The notes below the pieces were generated by a model. The model worked only from the letters and a program-made list of their open reading frames with translations. It had not been told where the DNA came from and did not search any database. From NCBI GenBank assembly GCA_012934845.2, contig WNNJ02001453.1, positions 124,001 through 188,000 on the forward strand: a DNA stretch of 64,000 bases. Reading direction: 5' to 3'. Below, piece by piece: positions 9,305 to 21,639 of this stretch. Position 1 is the first letter of the stretch. Every line of letters begins with the position of its first letter. Source of the DNA: Pomphorhynchus laevis. Its lineage: Eukaryota > Acanthocephala > Palaeacanthocephala > Echinorhynchida > Pomphorhynchidae. Made by a program: the position numbers and the translations under genes.

Positions 9305-12248
9305 TTTAAATGAAAATGATTTAAATGTAAATCCTCCAGCAAAACTTCAAGTAAATCATCCGGGGTATCCTATAATTGATTCTACTCCACTGCTCCCCAA
9401 ATCTTCCTGGAAATTAGCCGTTTTAAATATCCGCTCTCTTAGTAACAAGGAGGATTCAGTATATGGTCTTTTCCTTCATAAATCTTTGGATGTTTTGTGT
9501 TTAACCAAATCTTGGCACGTTGATCGGAATGATTACTCTCTTAAACGCCTCCGCTCTTTGAATCTCTCTGTGGTTGATAAGGCTCGTCAACGACCTATTA
9601 GTTCAAATCGATCAATTAACCACGGTGGTCTTATAGCTTTCTCTCACCATTGGTCTCCATTGCAATCATTACCGTTGCCATTTGTTCCTCTCACTTTCGA
9701 ACTACTTGGGTTCCGTGTAAAAGCCGGCTCGTTGTTTCTCAATATCTACTTATTCTATCGACCTGGATCATGTCATCCGTCTGACTCTTTTTTCTGTGAA
9801 CTGTCAAACTTACTTTCTTTCATCTTCCTCTCCGGTTTACCTTGCGTTGTACTAGGTGATATAAATGTTCGCTTAGACCGTCCTCGTGATTCCAATACCC
9901 TAAAGACGATTTCTACATTTAACGATCATGATTTTCAAATCATGTCTCCTCATTATTCTTCTGCTACCCATATTCTTGGCGGTACCCTCGATATTGTTGC
10001 CTTACCTACGCGTCTTGCCTTGTCTTCTTCATTGTGCATATCTGATCCTGCTCTATCCGACCACTTCCTTGTTACATGTTCTCTCCCTTTGTTAAAAATC
10101 AATGTTCCTGCGAAAATTATCTCGTGTCGTTCTTGGAAATTCCTCGAATTTTCCCTTCTTCGCTCTCATATTAACCGCTCTCCGTTAATGTATCCTTCTA
10201 CCTACCAATCCCCTAATTACTTATGTACCCTCTTTGACAATGTATTTTGCTCTATCCTCGATGAAATTCTTTCGTTTAAAACTTTTGTTCAATCACGGCA
10301 AAATCTTGCAACATGGTTCGACTCTGAGTGTGTGACTTCAAAACGCCTCCTGCGTCGTTCTTTCAGAACTTATCATCGTGATCTCGGACTATCTTCAGAA
10401 CTTGATTCATCCTTTTATCGTAACCAATTATTTGCTCTTCGTCGTTCGCATAGACAACTTCTACGTTCTAAGGCACATAGTTTTTGGCGAAGCAAACTGG
10501 CTTCCGCTAATGACTCTCGAACTAAATGGAAAACTCTTAATTCTCTACTTTCTCGTTCCTCTGTCACCTCCACTCTTGATCCTTCTCAATTCTCCGATTA
10601 CCTAATTTCAAAAACTGTTTCTCTAATCGATTCGATCATCGTCCTTCCACAAACTTATTGTATCTCGTCTGTTCGTATCCCTGAGCTCTTTTATCTACTT
10701 GCGGTATCTGAAGATGAGGTATCTTGCCTTATTTCGTTAACTTGTAAGTCCTCTCCTGCCGATCCCATCCCTACTCGAATTCTCAAATTGTTGTCAACAG
10801 ACTTCACACCTTTCCTTACCAGCCACTTTAACTCGTCAATAGTGAATGGAATATTTCCTGTTCTTTGGAAAACGTCCATTGTTCGTCCCCTACTTAAAAA
10901 GCCCTCTCTTGACCCCTCTTTTCCTTTATCTTATCGCCCAATATCAATTCTACCAACCTTATCTAAAATTCTTGAACACCTTGTCTTAGATCAGATAAAC
11001 AAGTATCTCTCTTCATCGCAGCTCTACCCTTCTTTTCAATCTTCTTTTCGCTCCAAGCATTCCACCGAACTAGCATGTCATAAAGTATTTTATGATCTGC
11101 TCTCCGCTCGTGACAAAGGACTGTGTAGTGTGGTAATATCGCTCGATTTTTCATCTGCATTCGACATTGTCGATCACAAAATCCTTCTTTTTCGTCTTCG
11201 CTATCACTATGGTTTCTCTTCGTCCACCTTGGCTTAGTTCTCTTCGTATCTCTCCGATCGATCATTTTCCGTCCATTATAATTCAATGTGTTCTCCTCTA
11301 TCTTCTCTCTCTTGTAGTGTACCTCAAGGTTCTGTACTTGGCCCTATTCTATTTACGCTTCTTCTTGGAGATTTATCTTGTATAACTAGTAAATTCTGCT
11401 TCAGGGTAATGCAGTACGCTGATGATATACTTCTTTATTCTCATTCGTCTCCTCATTCCCTAAGCCAACTTTTCGTATCCGCATCTAATTGTCTTCGTGC
11501 TCTATCAGAACATCTAATTTCTTTGCGCATGTCCCTAAATCCTACCAAATCTAAAGTGTTATGGATTTTACCCTCCACTGTTTCTGTTATTCCTCCATCT
11601 CTGTATCTTCAGACCACAATTATTCCTGCTGTAGATAAACTAGTATTTATAGGTATTCACTTCGACAATAACCTGCATCTCGGTCCCTTCATTCGTGATA
11701 AAACTAGGTCTTCAAATATTCTTCTCCGTGATATTCGTCTCATCAGAAATTCTCTGGATTTTATTTCTTGTAAATCTCTTATCTCCTCTCTTCTTTTCCC
11801 ACATATTGATTACTGTCTTAGCCTTCTCGTATTCTCTTTAAAGTCATTCCTTAAATCTCTTCAACGCCTCATTAACACTGCGGTGCGCATCCTTTTTCGA
11901 CTTCGTAAATTCGATCATATATCTTCATATTTATCAAAACTTGGATGGCTAAGTATTGAACATCGCGTTCGTTTTCGTCTGCTTTGCCTAACTTATCGCC
12001 TTCTCCATTGTAATTCTCCTTCTTATCTTTATCTGCCAACACTAAGTGAATCTCGCTATCTTTCTACTCACCTACGTTCCTTTGATTCTCTTCTGCTACA
12101 CGTACCTATTCACTCAACCAACTTCGGCCGTCGATCCCTACATATCGCTGCTCCTCTCCTTTGAAATTCATTACCTAATCATCTGCGATCATCATCCTCA
12201 CTCCGATTTTTCAAAAAGCAGCTAAAATCGATGCTACTAAACTATTAA
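9216..12248 (+). pseudogene. LINE A ORF2: APE endonuclease and reverse transcriptase
   Basis: One frame runs from an ATG at 9216, which belongs to the host repeat, to the stop at 12246-12248. It is interrupted only by TAG at 11235-11237 (relatives have Trp: STLAWFSSYLSDR) and TGA at 12162-12164 (APLLWNSLP). Endonuclease motifs: LNIRSLSNKEDS, LTKSWHVD, INHGGLIAFSHHW, VVLGDINVRLDRP, THILGGTLDIVAL, SDHFLV. RT motifs: YRPISILPTLSKILE, SFRSKHSTELACHK, VISLDFSSAFDIVDH, SVPQGSVLGPILF, QYADDILLY. LTKSW has Lys where LTETW is usual, so an endonuclease metal-binding residue is probably lost. About 1,010 codons, close to the family's ORF2 size. Confidence 0.85.
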
Positions 12249-12337
12249 CTTTTTTTATCTGTTTCGCTTTTGTGGGCTTGTAAGCAAACAGTCTGTGTGC
12301 ATTTGCCACATTAAAAAAACTTTCATTAAACTTTCAT
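9305..12337 (+). mobile_element. LINE A, nearly whole ORF2, inserted in a P2 tail
   Basis: This CR1/L2-like LINE is 3,033 bp long and is bounded by the TAATGA duplication. It is truncated at its 5' end within the start of ORF2. It keeps the endonuclease domain, RT and the C-terminal part. The 3' end carries the family signature (TTGTAAGC...TGCATTTGCCACATTAAA) and finishes with two copies of ACTTTCATTAA instead of poly-A. Related copies lie at 2721, 12520 and 25634 (minus). It is younger than the P2 copy that it splits. Confidence 0.85.
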
Positions 12338-12343
12338 TAATGA

Positions 12344-12508
12344 CGTATTCCCTTGGATGAAATATGATTATATAGCATCTTACTCTAATACAAAGTATAT
12401 TATTTATTATCCTTAAAAAATTTTCGCTTAAGATTATTAATTTATTTTTAAAAATATTGTATATTTATGTATTTTACTATTTTCTGTTTGATTTAATTTT
12501 TACAGTAA
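12344..12508 (-). mobile_element. P2 tail and RT 3' end, right half after LINE A
   Basis: This continues the repeat cut at 9304. It reads on through TCTAATACAAAGTATATTAT and the rest of the tail into the sequence that, at 31310-31440, is the reversed end of the P2 RT frame (TTTTACTATTTTCTGTTTGA, ACAGTAACCT). Similarity ends near 12508, just before the next LINE A begins. On the minus strand this is the last part of a P2 coding region plus its tail. Confidence 0.65.
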
Positions 12509-12536
12509 CCTGTAAATAGGTCATTGACATCTTATT

Positions 12537-13880
12537 ATGGCAAAGAGGAAGCTAACTAAACATGTCGGCCAGCAACTCAAGTCTGTCAAGGAAACTTACA
12601 TCGAAAAGCAAATTGGATGCGACAACAAGAACTGCAATGTTTGGACTCATGTTGACATTCCTTTCACTGACGAGGACAACGTTTAGGACGAAATTTCCTC
12701 TGCGCTTCTGTTGTGCTGCCCTCGTAGGTAAGCTAATGAAGCATGACCACTCAAACGGTGGAGACGTTATGGAGGCTAACGAAACAGAGTTGTGCTCAAA
12801 AAATAAACTTAATGATGTCTCTCAGTCGACTCAGATCGCTGTTATACATGGACCATCAACAAACGACAAAATATCTTCAAATATATCGTCGTCAGTCGTT
12901 TGATTACTAACTACTTCGCCATCTATGAATCCCGGTTTTGAAACTTCTCTCACACACACTCCTCCTTTAACTTCGGATAAAACTTCCCTTAATCTTCATC
13001 TTCCTAACAATGCAAACAGTAAAGGCCTTCATCTCGTACCTCATTTTCCTATTCATCCCCACATCTAAATACATCTCATATCTCTTTCTTCTCTTCACGT
13101 ACTCCTTACTCTACCTCCACCGTATCACTTCTCAATAATTTACATCCTTCCGTCAAAATCATATCCAGTAACATCTCCATTCAACCGATTCAACAATCCA
13201 CTCCTGTCACAATGCTTTAACCGTATCACTTCTCAATAATTTACATCCTTCCGTCAAAATCATCTCCAGTAACATCTCCGTTCAACCGATTCAACAATCC
13301 ACTCCTGTCACAATGCTCCGACCGTATCACCTCTCAATAATTTACATCCTTTCGCCAAAATCATCTCCAGTAACATCTCCGATCAACCGATTCAACAATC
13401 CACTCTTGTCACACATGCTCCAAACTATCTTAAATCTTCACTCAGCACCCCTGTAATTCCCACGTTTATCTGATCTTCTGCCTCTACTCCTACCAGGTCT
13501 GTCCGTCCACTACTTCCACGTAATCATTTTCCTTCGCGCGATTGATGCATTATCATATCTAACTTAAAGCTTTCCGAATCTGCTTCTCCTCAATGTCGCC
13601 TCGATTATGATGTATCTGCTCTCAGGTCTATCCTAGCAACCATTCTTTCTGATGATAACCCATCCCTCTTCAATAATATCGCTCCTGTATCCTTTATTCC
13701 TTTAAACAAATCCACTAAATCCAATCATCTCAGTCCTCCACTCTTAAAAATCGTTTTCCGACATAGTTCACATGCCTCTTCGGTACTCTCCCAACGTTTT
13801 AAACTTCTTACCACTTCATCTACTTGCCGTATCTTTCCTGACCGCTCCCTTCTGATATTGCCCAGCTCAATTTAGCTCGC
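12537..13880 (+). pseudogene. LINE A ORF1 remnant
   Basis: ATG at 12537 opens a 49-codon frame with a PHD-like half motif (QIGCDNKNCNVWTHVDI). A serine/threonine/proline-rich stretch follows (12562-13080), then three 101-bp tandem units. The end segment near 13560-13900 (SNLKLSESASPQCRLDYDVS, then SLSDIAQLNLARIEKHRRE with GESSLSIRQ) resembles the DxTxxER...GE..L.I ending of LINE ORF1 proteins, which bind RNA in live elements. It is broken in several places. Confidence 0.55.
13119..13421 (+). repeat. Three tandem 101-bp units inside LINE A ORF1
   Basis: Units start at 13119, 13220 and 13321 with ACCGTATCACTTCTCAATAA (a C for T in the third) and end in CCACTCCTGTCACAATGCT-like words. Identity between units is high. 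The period is not a multiple of three, so the repeat cannot encode a repeated peptide in one frame. Confidence 0.9.
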
Positions 13881-13881
13881 A

Positions 13882-16840
13882 TTGAGAAACATCGACGTGA
13901 AACAAACGGCGAGTCATCCTTATCTATACGTCAAATCAACGGAAATTTTCACGTTGTACACACAAGGCCAAAAATTCGATGGCGTCCCATCTCTCGCCTT
14001 GTCTTCTTCGCGAATCGATCTCACTCCTAAGCATACTTTTCGTCTTAGTATATTCAACAATTGCTCCATTCTTCATAAAGCTGATATGCTTCTCGATATC
14101 TTCGATCAATTATCTATCGATATTCTCTGCATTACCGAATACTGGCACCCTGACTCCGACGATCTTGCTATTCGTCGTCTATGTCGCTATGGTTGTGCTC
14201 TAGTTGAATCAGCTCGTCAAATTGCATCTCATACATCTACTGCTTCTAACCATGGCGGTATTGTTGCCATTGCTCATCACCCAATGTCTTTATGTAAAAT
14301 CAACGTTAACATCCGGTTACACTTCGTTAGAATTACTCATATGCAGATTATCAACGCCTTCCCCTCTGGAACTTGTGATTGTATACCTTCCAGGTTCAGT
14401 TGCCCCATCACGTATCTTCTTTAACGACCTTGCAGATCTTATGTCTCGCTGTTCATTGTCTTATACTCCTTCTTTTGTTCTATGACTTTAACATTCGCCT
14501 TGATCGCCCGGCTGACTCTGACTCTATCACTTTAACTAATCTTTTTTCTGATTTTAACTATAAATTACTTTCCAAAAGCCCTACTCATATTATCGGATGT
14601 GCTCTCGACATCATTGCTGTTCCTAACTGCTTCAATGACTATACCTCCTTGTCAATTACTGATTCTGATTTGTCCGATCATTTCCTTGTCACTCTTACTC
14701 TTACTCATCCCCATCCTCCTTTCCCGCCCTGACCATTATCCACACCAATTCGACCCTGAAAACTTCTCGATATCCCTATTCTCTGCACAGACTTACTCAA
14801 TTCTTCACTCTTTTCACTTCCACTTAACTATCTCTCTCCCGATGATCTCTACATTCTGTTTGATTCTGAACTTACGTCGATCCTCTATCATCTTCTGCCT
14901 AGTCGACTTCGACGTTCCCAGCGCTTGCGCCAAGCTCCCTGGTTCGATTCTGACTGTAGTCTTTCTAAGCGTCGACTTCGTCACTCTTTTCGTATGTATA
15001 AACGCTTTCTTAAACGTTCTCCCAACTCACTCCCTCCAAATCTTCGTGATTCCTACTTTTCTCAACGCCGTTCACATCTCATTCTTATACGTACTAAACG
15101 TACTCTCTTTTGGCGAAATCAACTCGAGTCATCTTCCAACTCTAAATCTAATTGGAAAATCTTAAACTCAATTCTTTCACCATCATCTACCCCTTGTAAT
15201 ATAAATCCTTATGAATTTTCTTCTTATCTACAAACTAAGCTATCAAATTTAATTACCGTTCTACCCAAATACCCCTTGTATCCTCTCATATCTTTAAATA
15301 CTTCTCTCCCAGAGCTATTCCACCTTCTTTCCGTTTCGTCTGACAAAGTTTCTTCGGTTCTTCTGTCATTACCTAAAAAACCTCTCCTTCTGATCCAATT
15401 CCCACCTACTTGCTTATAAAAATCTGCTCATCTATCTCACCCTTCCTAACCACTTTGTTCAACTTGTCTATCCGCAGCCGCACATTTCCTTCCTATTGGA
15501 AATGCGCCAATGGTCGCCCTCTCCTAAAAAAACAATCTCTTGACCCTCTTCGTAACGTTCTATCTCACTTCTTCCAACCCTCTCTAAACTCCTTGAGCGT
15601 CTCGTTCTCAAGCAAGTTAATACATATCTCTTTTCCTCCAACTTATTTCTTCCCTTCCAAGCCGCTTTTCGCTCTAATCAATCTTCTGAAATTGCATGTC
15701 TTAAAGTTTATAACGACTTATATCGCGCGATCATAAATTATGTAGTGTCATAGTTTCTCTTGATCTATCGTCTGCTTTTGACATCGTCGATCACTCGATT
15801 CTTCTCCATCGTCCTCGTCATGATTATGGCTTCTCTTTACCCACTGTATCATAGTTTTCTTCATATCTATCAAACCGTACTTTTCGCATTTGTTCTAACT
15901 CTTCTCTCTCGCATCCTTCTTCCATCCCGTTCAGTGTTCCACAAGGATCCGTATTAGAACCTTTGCTTTTATCTCTTCTTATCAGTGAATTGTCTTCGAT
16001 TCCTCATACATTTAACTTCCATGTTATGCAATATGCTGATGGCATTCTCATCTATGATCACGCACCTGCTTATCGTATTCATGATATTAGTGTTTCTGCT
16101 TTCAACTGTCTTGCCTCAATTTTCAATCATCTTTCTTCTCTTCATCTTTTTCTGAATCCTAATAAATCAAAAATAATGTGGATTCTTCCTCGACGCTTTG
16201 GCGTAGAACCTCCCTCCGTATCATTAAATTCTACAATTCTCCTGTCATTAACAATCTCGTTTTACTATGCTTTCATTTTGACAACAGACTTTCACTTAAT
16301 CCTTTCGTTAGAAATAAGGTACGCTCATCTACCCTGATTCTCCGCAACCTCCGTCAAATTCGTAGATTGATCGATTTCCCTTGTATGACTCTCATATCTT
16401 CTCTCCTTTTTTCTAGACTCGATTATTGTCTTAGTCTATTTTCCATCTCACCTAAATCCACTCTTCTTCCTTTACAACGCATCATCAACGCAGCCTTTCG
16501 AGTTCTCCTCCGTCTTCGTCGTTTTGACCATACATCCCAGCATCTTGTTTATCTCGATTGGCCTACCATTTATTGTCGTGTTCAAATTTGTCTTCTTATC
16601 ATTTCTTTTTACCTTATAACTTCTCATACCCTTCATTTCTCAACCTTCCTTTTCTCGACAATTCTAGTCCTGTGTACTGTGCTCTGCGTTCCCGTAATTC
16701 CCTTCTTTTACATGTCCCAAACTACTCTACCTCTTTTGGCTTCCGCTCCTTCGTTGTAGCTACTCCTCTCTCGTGGAATCATCTGTCCATTCATATCCGC
16801 CAATCAACATCAATGCCGTGCTTCAAACGCCAAATCTAAT
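13882..16840 (+). pseudogene. LINE A ORF2 remnant (APE, RT with YADG, C-terminal part)
   Basis: Endonuclease pieces: LCITEYWHPDSDDLAIRRL, TASNHGGIVAIAHH, FYDFNIRLDRPADSDS, THIIGCALDIIAVP, LSDHFLVTL. A basic linker follows at 14925-15170 (WFDSDCSLSKRRLRHSFR). RT pieces run to 16337, where the active-site block reads MQYADGILIY, so the second Asp of YADD is replaced by Gly. The C-terminal part at 16178-16839 matches the copies at 2721 and 25634. Frame changes are frequent; dead. Confidence 0.8.
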
Positions 16841-16949
16841 TCCATTTCAACAATTAACTATTTAATCTGTGACTTTTGCTGTTTTTTTTGTTAGTGGTCA
16901 TGTAAGCGTGCAGTTTACACTCATTTGCACGTTAAATAAATTATTATTA

Positions 16950-17320
16950 AGCTGCGTTTAGCGAATACATATTCCCAAACAGCACAAAGACATATCATCA
17001 CGTATTCGAGTGATAGAAATTCAAGCCAGATTAATTTCATATTATACTCGATAGCAAAGTAAAGAGATAAACACCAATACGATTTTAGGAAAAGAATGTG
17101 CCCCTAGTGGACCTGAGGATCAAGACAAAAGGGATACAAAAAAATCAACCATAACTCCGAAAATCTAATGTTCTAAAATGAAAGACTGTATCCTGAAGGA
17201 CGAATTAAAAAAACGCTATTCCAGAAATTGAATATCGAGGTGAGAGATCCTAAAGTCTGGTAGAATGAAAGGCCGCAATCACCCTTAAAGAATCGAAGAT
17301 AATTAAAGGCTGTCATTAGG
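16950..17320. other. No recognised gene
   Basis: This AT-rich joining sequence lies between LINE A and the RTE-like fragment. The part after about 17080 may be the decayed upstream region of the RTE-like LINE, but no motif could be confirmed. Confidence 0.4.
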
Positions 17321-17720
17321 GAAACTCCACTACTAAATTAGAAGGTTTTTGGTGGAATCAAACAACTAAAGATGCTGTCAGTCGGAAAACTACAGCCAAA
17401 ACTAAACTGAATTTCGATATAACAGTCGACAATAAAGAGGTTTACAATCAGGCCATGAAAAATGTGACCTTTAAGTGTGCTATAGCAAAGAGGGATGCCG
17501 ATCAAGAAATATATGATCAACTCGAAAAGGATAATGGATAAGATATCATATTTAAGTTAGCCAGAATCCGAGATAAAAAAGCGAAGGATATTTATTTCAT
17601 TGACTAAATTTATCGAGGACAATTTGGGGAGAATTGTAATAAATGCCATAGAATTCCCTTTAAGTCTGTGGATAAGTTACAGATAAACCGTATTCAAGGA
17701 TGTGTAGAATATATGAGCAA
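17320..17720 (+). mobile_element. RTE-like LINE fragment (linker between endonuclease and RT)
   Basis: The plus strand encodes EGFWWNQTTKDAVSRKTTAK followed by NQAMKNVTFKCAIAKRDADQ and FKLARIRDKKAKDIYFID. This order (WWN..V..A...K, then A..A....AK, then KLAK.RDRKSKD) is the known linker of RTE-type endonuclease/RT proteins. No RT core is present. The frame has stops after DNG and YFID. Confidence 0.7.
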
Positions 17721-17879
17721 AATAGTAGCTTGTAATTGATAAACTTATCCGATCAAAAGGCTTAAAAAACATCCATAAAATACGATAGCTTTGATTACAA
17801 ATATATTTAGTGTGGACATTAGTTTTTAATCTACTGGTCATCACACCAAGATATATGAATTTACTTACTTGGCTTATCT

Positions 17880-18130
17880 GAATCGAACCTATATGATACT
17901 ATGAGTTGAGTGAATATCAATGAAGACGTGCGCACATTTAGACGGGTTAACCCTCAAACTATTTTCAGATTCCCATCTTTCTAGACATGTCAAATCATCT
18001 TGAAAGATCTTAATGTCCCTCCCATCTCTAATACGCCGCCATATCTTAACATTGTCAGGATATATAACGACATCAGAACGAATTACAGATGGGAGATCAT
18101 TGATGTAGACAGTAAAAAGATAATATAATG
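17880..18130 (-). mobile_element. LINE RT fragment, CR1/jockey type
   Basis: The minus strand reads LFTVYINDLPSVIRSDVV, then IYPDNVKIWRRIRDGRDI and LERWESENSLRVNPSKC. This is the RT active-site region: a YxDD block (here YPDN, both active-site positions altered), then the L..W....L..N..KC segment. It is a short piece with no neighbouring parts of the same element. Confidence 0.75.
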
Positions 18131-18139
18131 ATAATATAA

Positions 18140-20040
18140 AGATAATATTCGCTATTTAAAATCCACAGTTTGATCGTATGATCTTATACCGGAATTATTT
18201 GTACAAATTGACGAATATGCTCTCGATTTTGCTGTTTCAAATCCTTATTTGTGTATGGTAAGTTAATTATTATAACCCAATGTCGAAAAGCTAAATGGCA
18301 TTAATCTGAAATCACTAGTCATAATTGTGAATTTAAAACATGAATTTTAATATTACATGTTCAGCTTATACACTACTAAACAAGTTAGCCATCCTTGATT
18401 ATATAAATAACACTGAGTAGATTGTTATAATGAGATTGTTCTAATTTGTCACAAGGAGACAAATACTTATGGACTTATAAGTGAAATATACTATATCATA
18501 TATATGATTAATTATTTTTAACCCCTATCCTGGGGTAATGGCTACTTATCAAAATCATCTTCGAGCAAGATTAACGGGTGAACATGGCATAATTCGACCA
18601 CTCGTATCCTTTACATTCACTCTATTGTATTTTTGTTTCTGTTTTTTACTAAATTGGAAAGTGTGGATGCTGATCAAATAACCGTGAAAGGTCGATAAAG
18701 CTAAAAGACCGAGGCAATTGTCGATTTGAAGAAACAATAGACTGGAGAGAAAAGTGACGAGTTAAAATCAAGCGAGCTCCTAAAACATCAAAGGTTACAA
18801 TTAATGGGTTAAGTTAAAAATAAGCTGATATTTTTACCGCTGTTTCAGATAAAAATCATAGTATGTTTTCAAAAAACATAGGATCAAATACAAGACAACT
18901 TAAAATTTAAAAATTTAAATATTGTCTAGTAATGTACGGTTTTCGCTAAAAATAAATTTTATAAAATAATTTTAATAAAATATACGTTTTAGCATTATTC
19001 GTATTAGGCATGCAAAGTACAAGTAAGAGCCGTATCATAATCCAAAAGTGAATTACAGACACGGGACTTCCTGAGTTTTATGAAACATGATTTGTGATTT
19101 GATATTTTAAAGATGGGCTTCGAAATTTACTAAACCGACTAAAATAAATTATCGTTGAAATATTAGCAATACCCACTTGATACCAACATAGGGGTCATTC
19201 ACTTATGTTGCACACAAGGTAAATCGAGAAGTCCACAATGGTATCGCAATTGTCCCGCAGAGCTTTAAAATTGTTGAGGAGCTCATTATCATATGGCATC
19301 GGGCTGCATCATCATTAAGCCAATTCAAGGCTTTGGTCAACAGTTGGATAAGCGAATCAAGATATTTTGTTTTAAAATATCACTGATATTTTGTTTTTAG
19401 TGTACTGTGTTGAACAATGAGAAAGCAGAACGGCATTTTTTGGTCATGGCAATACCCACTTGATACCAACAATGTTCTTTTCGGTCAAAGCCATTCATAC
19501 ATTTTTTAATAATAATTTATTTTTCAAAATTTTTACAGAATATGGTTTCCTAAAATAGGCCAAATTAAATGTTGCAGTTAAATTTTTAAGTTTCGCCTTG
19601 GTTTCTTATAAATTGCATTGGTTGCTTGTATGTTGATCGTAAATTTTTAATTGAACGTAAATTTTATTGTAATTTTGATATTTGATTCACATTTAACTAA
19701 TTTTTAACCATGACAAATGTGTATAGCCCAAAATTCAGCAAAAATATGTTCAGGTGGACTTCGAAATGTGCACACTCAAATCATCAAATCACACATCATT
19801 AATCATGTTTCGTAATACCGATAAATTACTGTGTAAGCAGACAGAAATGCTGAAACAATAAATTGAGCATAATTGAACATAATAAATCTTAATAATATGA
19901 TTTTAGTTCAATATTTTTAAATTATAGTGATTTTGTAAGCTTTAAGTATAAATTAATATTCATTATAAATTGATTGTTCACTCATTAAGATTGTTTACAA
20001 AAAGGAGAGAGTGAAAAAAAATATTTAAATTCTAAAATAA
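18140..20040. other. AT-rich stretch, no confident gene
   Basis: No reading frame with family motifs was seen. A plus-strand patch at 19200-19375 (frame containing SLSQFKALVNSWISESRYF) faintly resembles the end of LINE ORF2 proteins, but it is too short to call. The short open frame near 18555-18737 shows no motif. Confidence 0.4.
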
Positions 20041-20054
20041 TCTTTTAATCTTTT

Positions 20055-20335
20055 AATAAATCAAATCAGCTAACTGAGTTTACGTATTTAATATAATTAT
20101 AAAATAATAAATAAAAATAAATAGATATAAAATAAACAAAACATAATAATGCTAAATCAAAATTTAATAATAAAATAAATAATTGTTATAAGATTTTATA
20201 ATTTCATTCAAGTTAAAATAAAAAATTGAAATATAAAATAAAAGTCAATTTTTATGAATTGTCTAATAAATAAGAGACGTTGTATCAGAATAAGGATTAT
20301 AGGTCATCAAGAGGAACTGCTATGCTACTCTCTCC
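20055..20335 (-). repeat. P2 tail copy with its AT-rich terminal part
   Basis: The plus strand starts ATCAAATCAGCTAACTGAGT and ends GGTCATCAAGAGGAACTGCT. It is nearly collinear with 30945-31195. No RT frame is attached here, so only the terminal part of the element was inserted or kept. Confidence 0.8.
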
Positions 20336-20339
20336 TATT

Positions 20340-21345
20340 TGTATATAATATAAATCTAAAGGATTAATTTGAAACAACCTCAATGACAATTCAGAAGAAA
20401 CTTTAATTTTGCATGTATTGCATATAGAGAGGCTATAATTGCAAATGCTTATCAAAAAAGTTTAAAAATAAAACTATTAATAAATTACCTATACAACTAA
20501 TGCTTTACTGAATAAATCATTTCTAGAGTGACGATCTCTATAAACACAAATTGGTCAATTTATATATAAACGTTAAATATATATATCAAGCTTTTAAAAT
20601 AATTTAATGATATCACATTTAACGCCTAACCAAAATGAAAGTTTATTTGTTTTTAAGGGTTAACTATTATCATAAAGACTAGAAAACGCCTAACTTTAAC
20701 TTACCGCAAAACCGTAGCTGTTATTTTAGTAGAACATTGCCAGTATTTTATAGCAAATGCTGAAAAGTGACATTTCATTATGATTCTAGTAAGCAAGCTA
20801 AAGTTGTCTGTAATCGGTTTTTTTCGTTTATTAGCAAATAATATAAAATCTGTCGTTTTCATGAGTGCTGACTTCATCATAATTGCCAACAGAGCACAAA
20901 ATAAAATGCAATTTTGTTTTTTCAACATATCGATTTGCTAAGTGTAAAACACATTTTATTTATATTTTCCGTTCTTTATATATTTAGTTGCTTCGGCACT
21001 GGATGGTTACTGATTGGAGATGGAAATAAAATAACCTATTTTAAAATAAAATTAATTATCACTAAAATGAGATGTTGCTTAAGAAGTGTAAATCTATACA
21101 GAACTAAGTTTAGAGCTGTAATGGACATTTTTAAACAACAATATACAAACCACAACATCTTCGATCGATATTCTGCTATTCACAAAATATTATGAAAATG
21201 AAACTAATTAAAACCTGTAACTTTAAGGCCTATGACTAATCACCTATGCATTATTATTCCAATACATACCAAAGCCAAAAGGATATTCAGGCAGAGTCCA
21301 AAAAAGAAGAAAAGCAAATAGTCAGTCAACGTAGCTAATTAGGGT
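20340..21345. other. AT-rich stretch, no recognised gene
   Basis: Open frames at 20701-20928 (minus) and 20914-21195 (plus) have no family motif and AT-driven composition. I see no tRNA, exon series or repeat that explains the region. Confidence 0.4.
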
Positions 21346-21349
21346 ATTC

Positions 21350-21600
21350 CAGTTTTAGTGTTCAATGGCGGCATTGTTCACGTATCCATTTGTAGCATCG
21401 TGATTTAAACGTTCTCAAACTGGGGGATGCAACGACTTCCTCAGGCAACGAATTTCACATGTTAATTCCTCTCCTCGAGAGTCTATACACTTTTGGTAAT
21501 CTGCCAAATCCAAATTTATACAAGACTTTGCTATGTCCCCGCAACTTATCTACCCGCCTAGTGATTACATCGGTAGGATAACCCACCGCATCATTCGACA
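21350..21600 (-). mobile_element. LINE ORF2 C-terminal end fragment
   Basis: The minus strand encodes RGHSKVLYKFGFGRLPKVYR, a short basic stretch, NSLPEEVVASPSLRTFKSRC and YKWIREQCRH. This is the typical last 60 or so residues of CR1/jockey ORF2 proteins (RGH..KL, then WN.LP..VV..PSL..FK..L). The Trp before NSLPEE is a stop codon here. It is a minus-strand remnant of a LINE end. Confidence 0.7.
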
Positions 21601-21639
21601 TGAAAAATACAAAATTATAATTTTAAATAGTTGATAATG

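Larger units (their letters stand above)
12520..16945 (+). mobile_element. LINE A, near full-length but heavily broken copy
   Basis: The copy is about 4.4 kb, with ORF1 (12537-13880) and ORF2 (13880-16860). It ends with the family signature GTGGTCATGTAAGCGTG and TTAAATAAATTATTATTAA. ORF2 parts lie in at least seven successive frames (13882, 14379, 14925, 15410, 15760, 15963, 16178, 16558). It has decayed far more than the 9305 copy, so LINE A has been active over a long span. Confidence 0.8.

Noticed and set aside
19200-19375. Plus-strand FKALVNSWI-like peptide as a LINE end
   Set aside because: Too short and no other LINE part nearby; left as an unannotated stretch.
20914-21195. 93-codon frame as a host gene
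   Set aside because: AT-driven composition, no motif, no exon partners.
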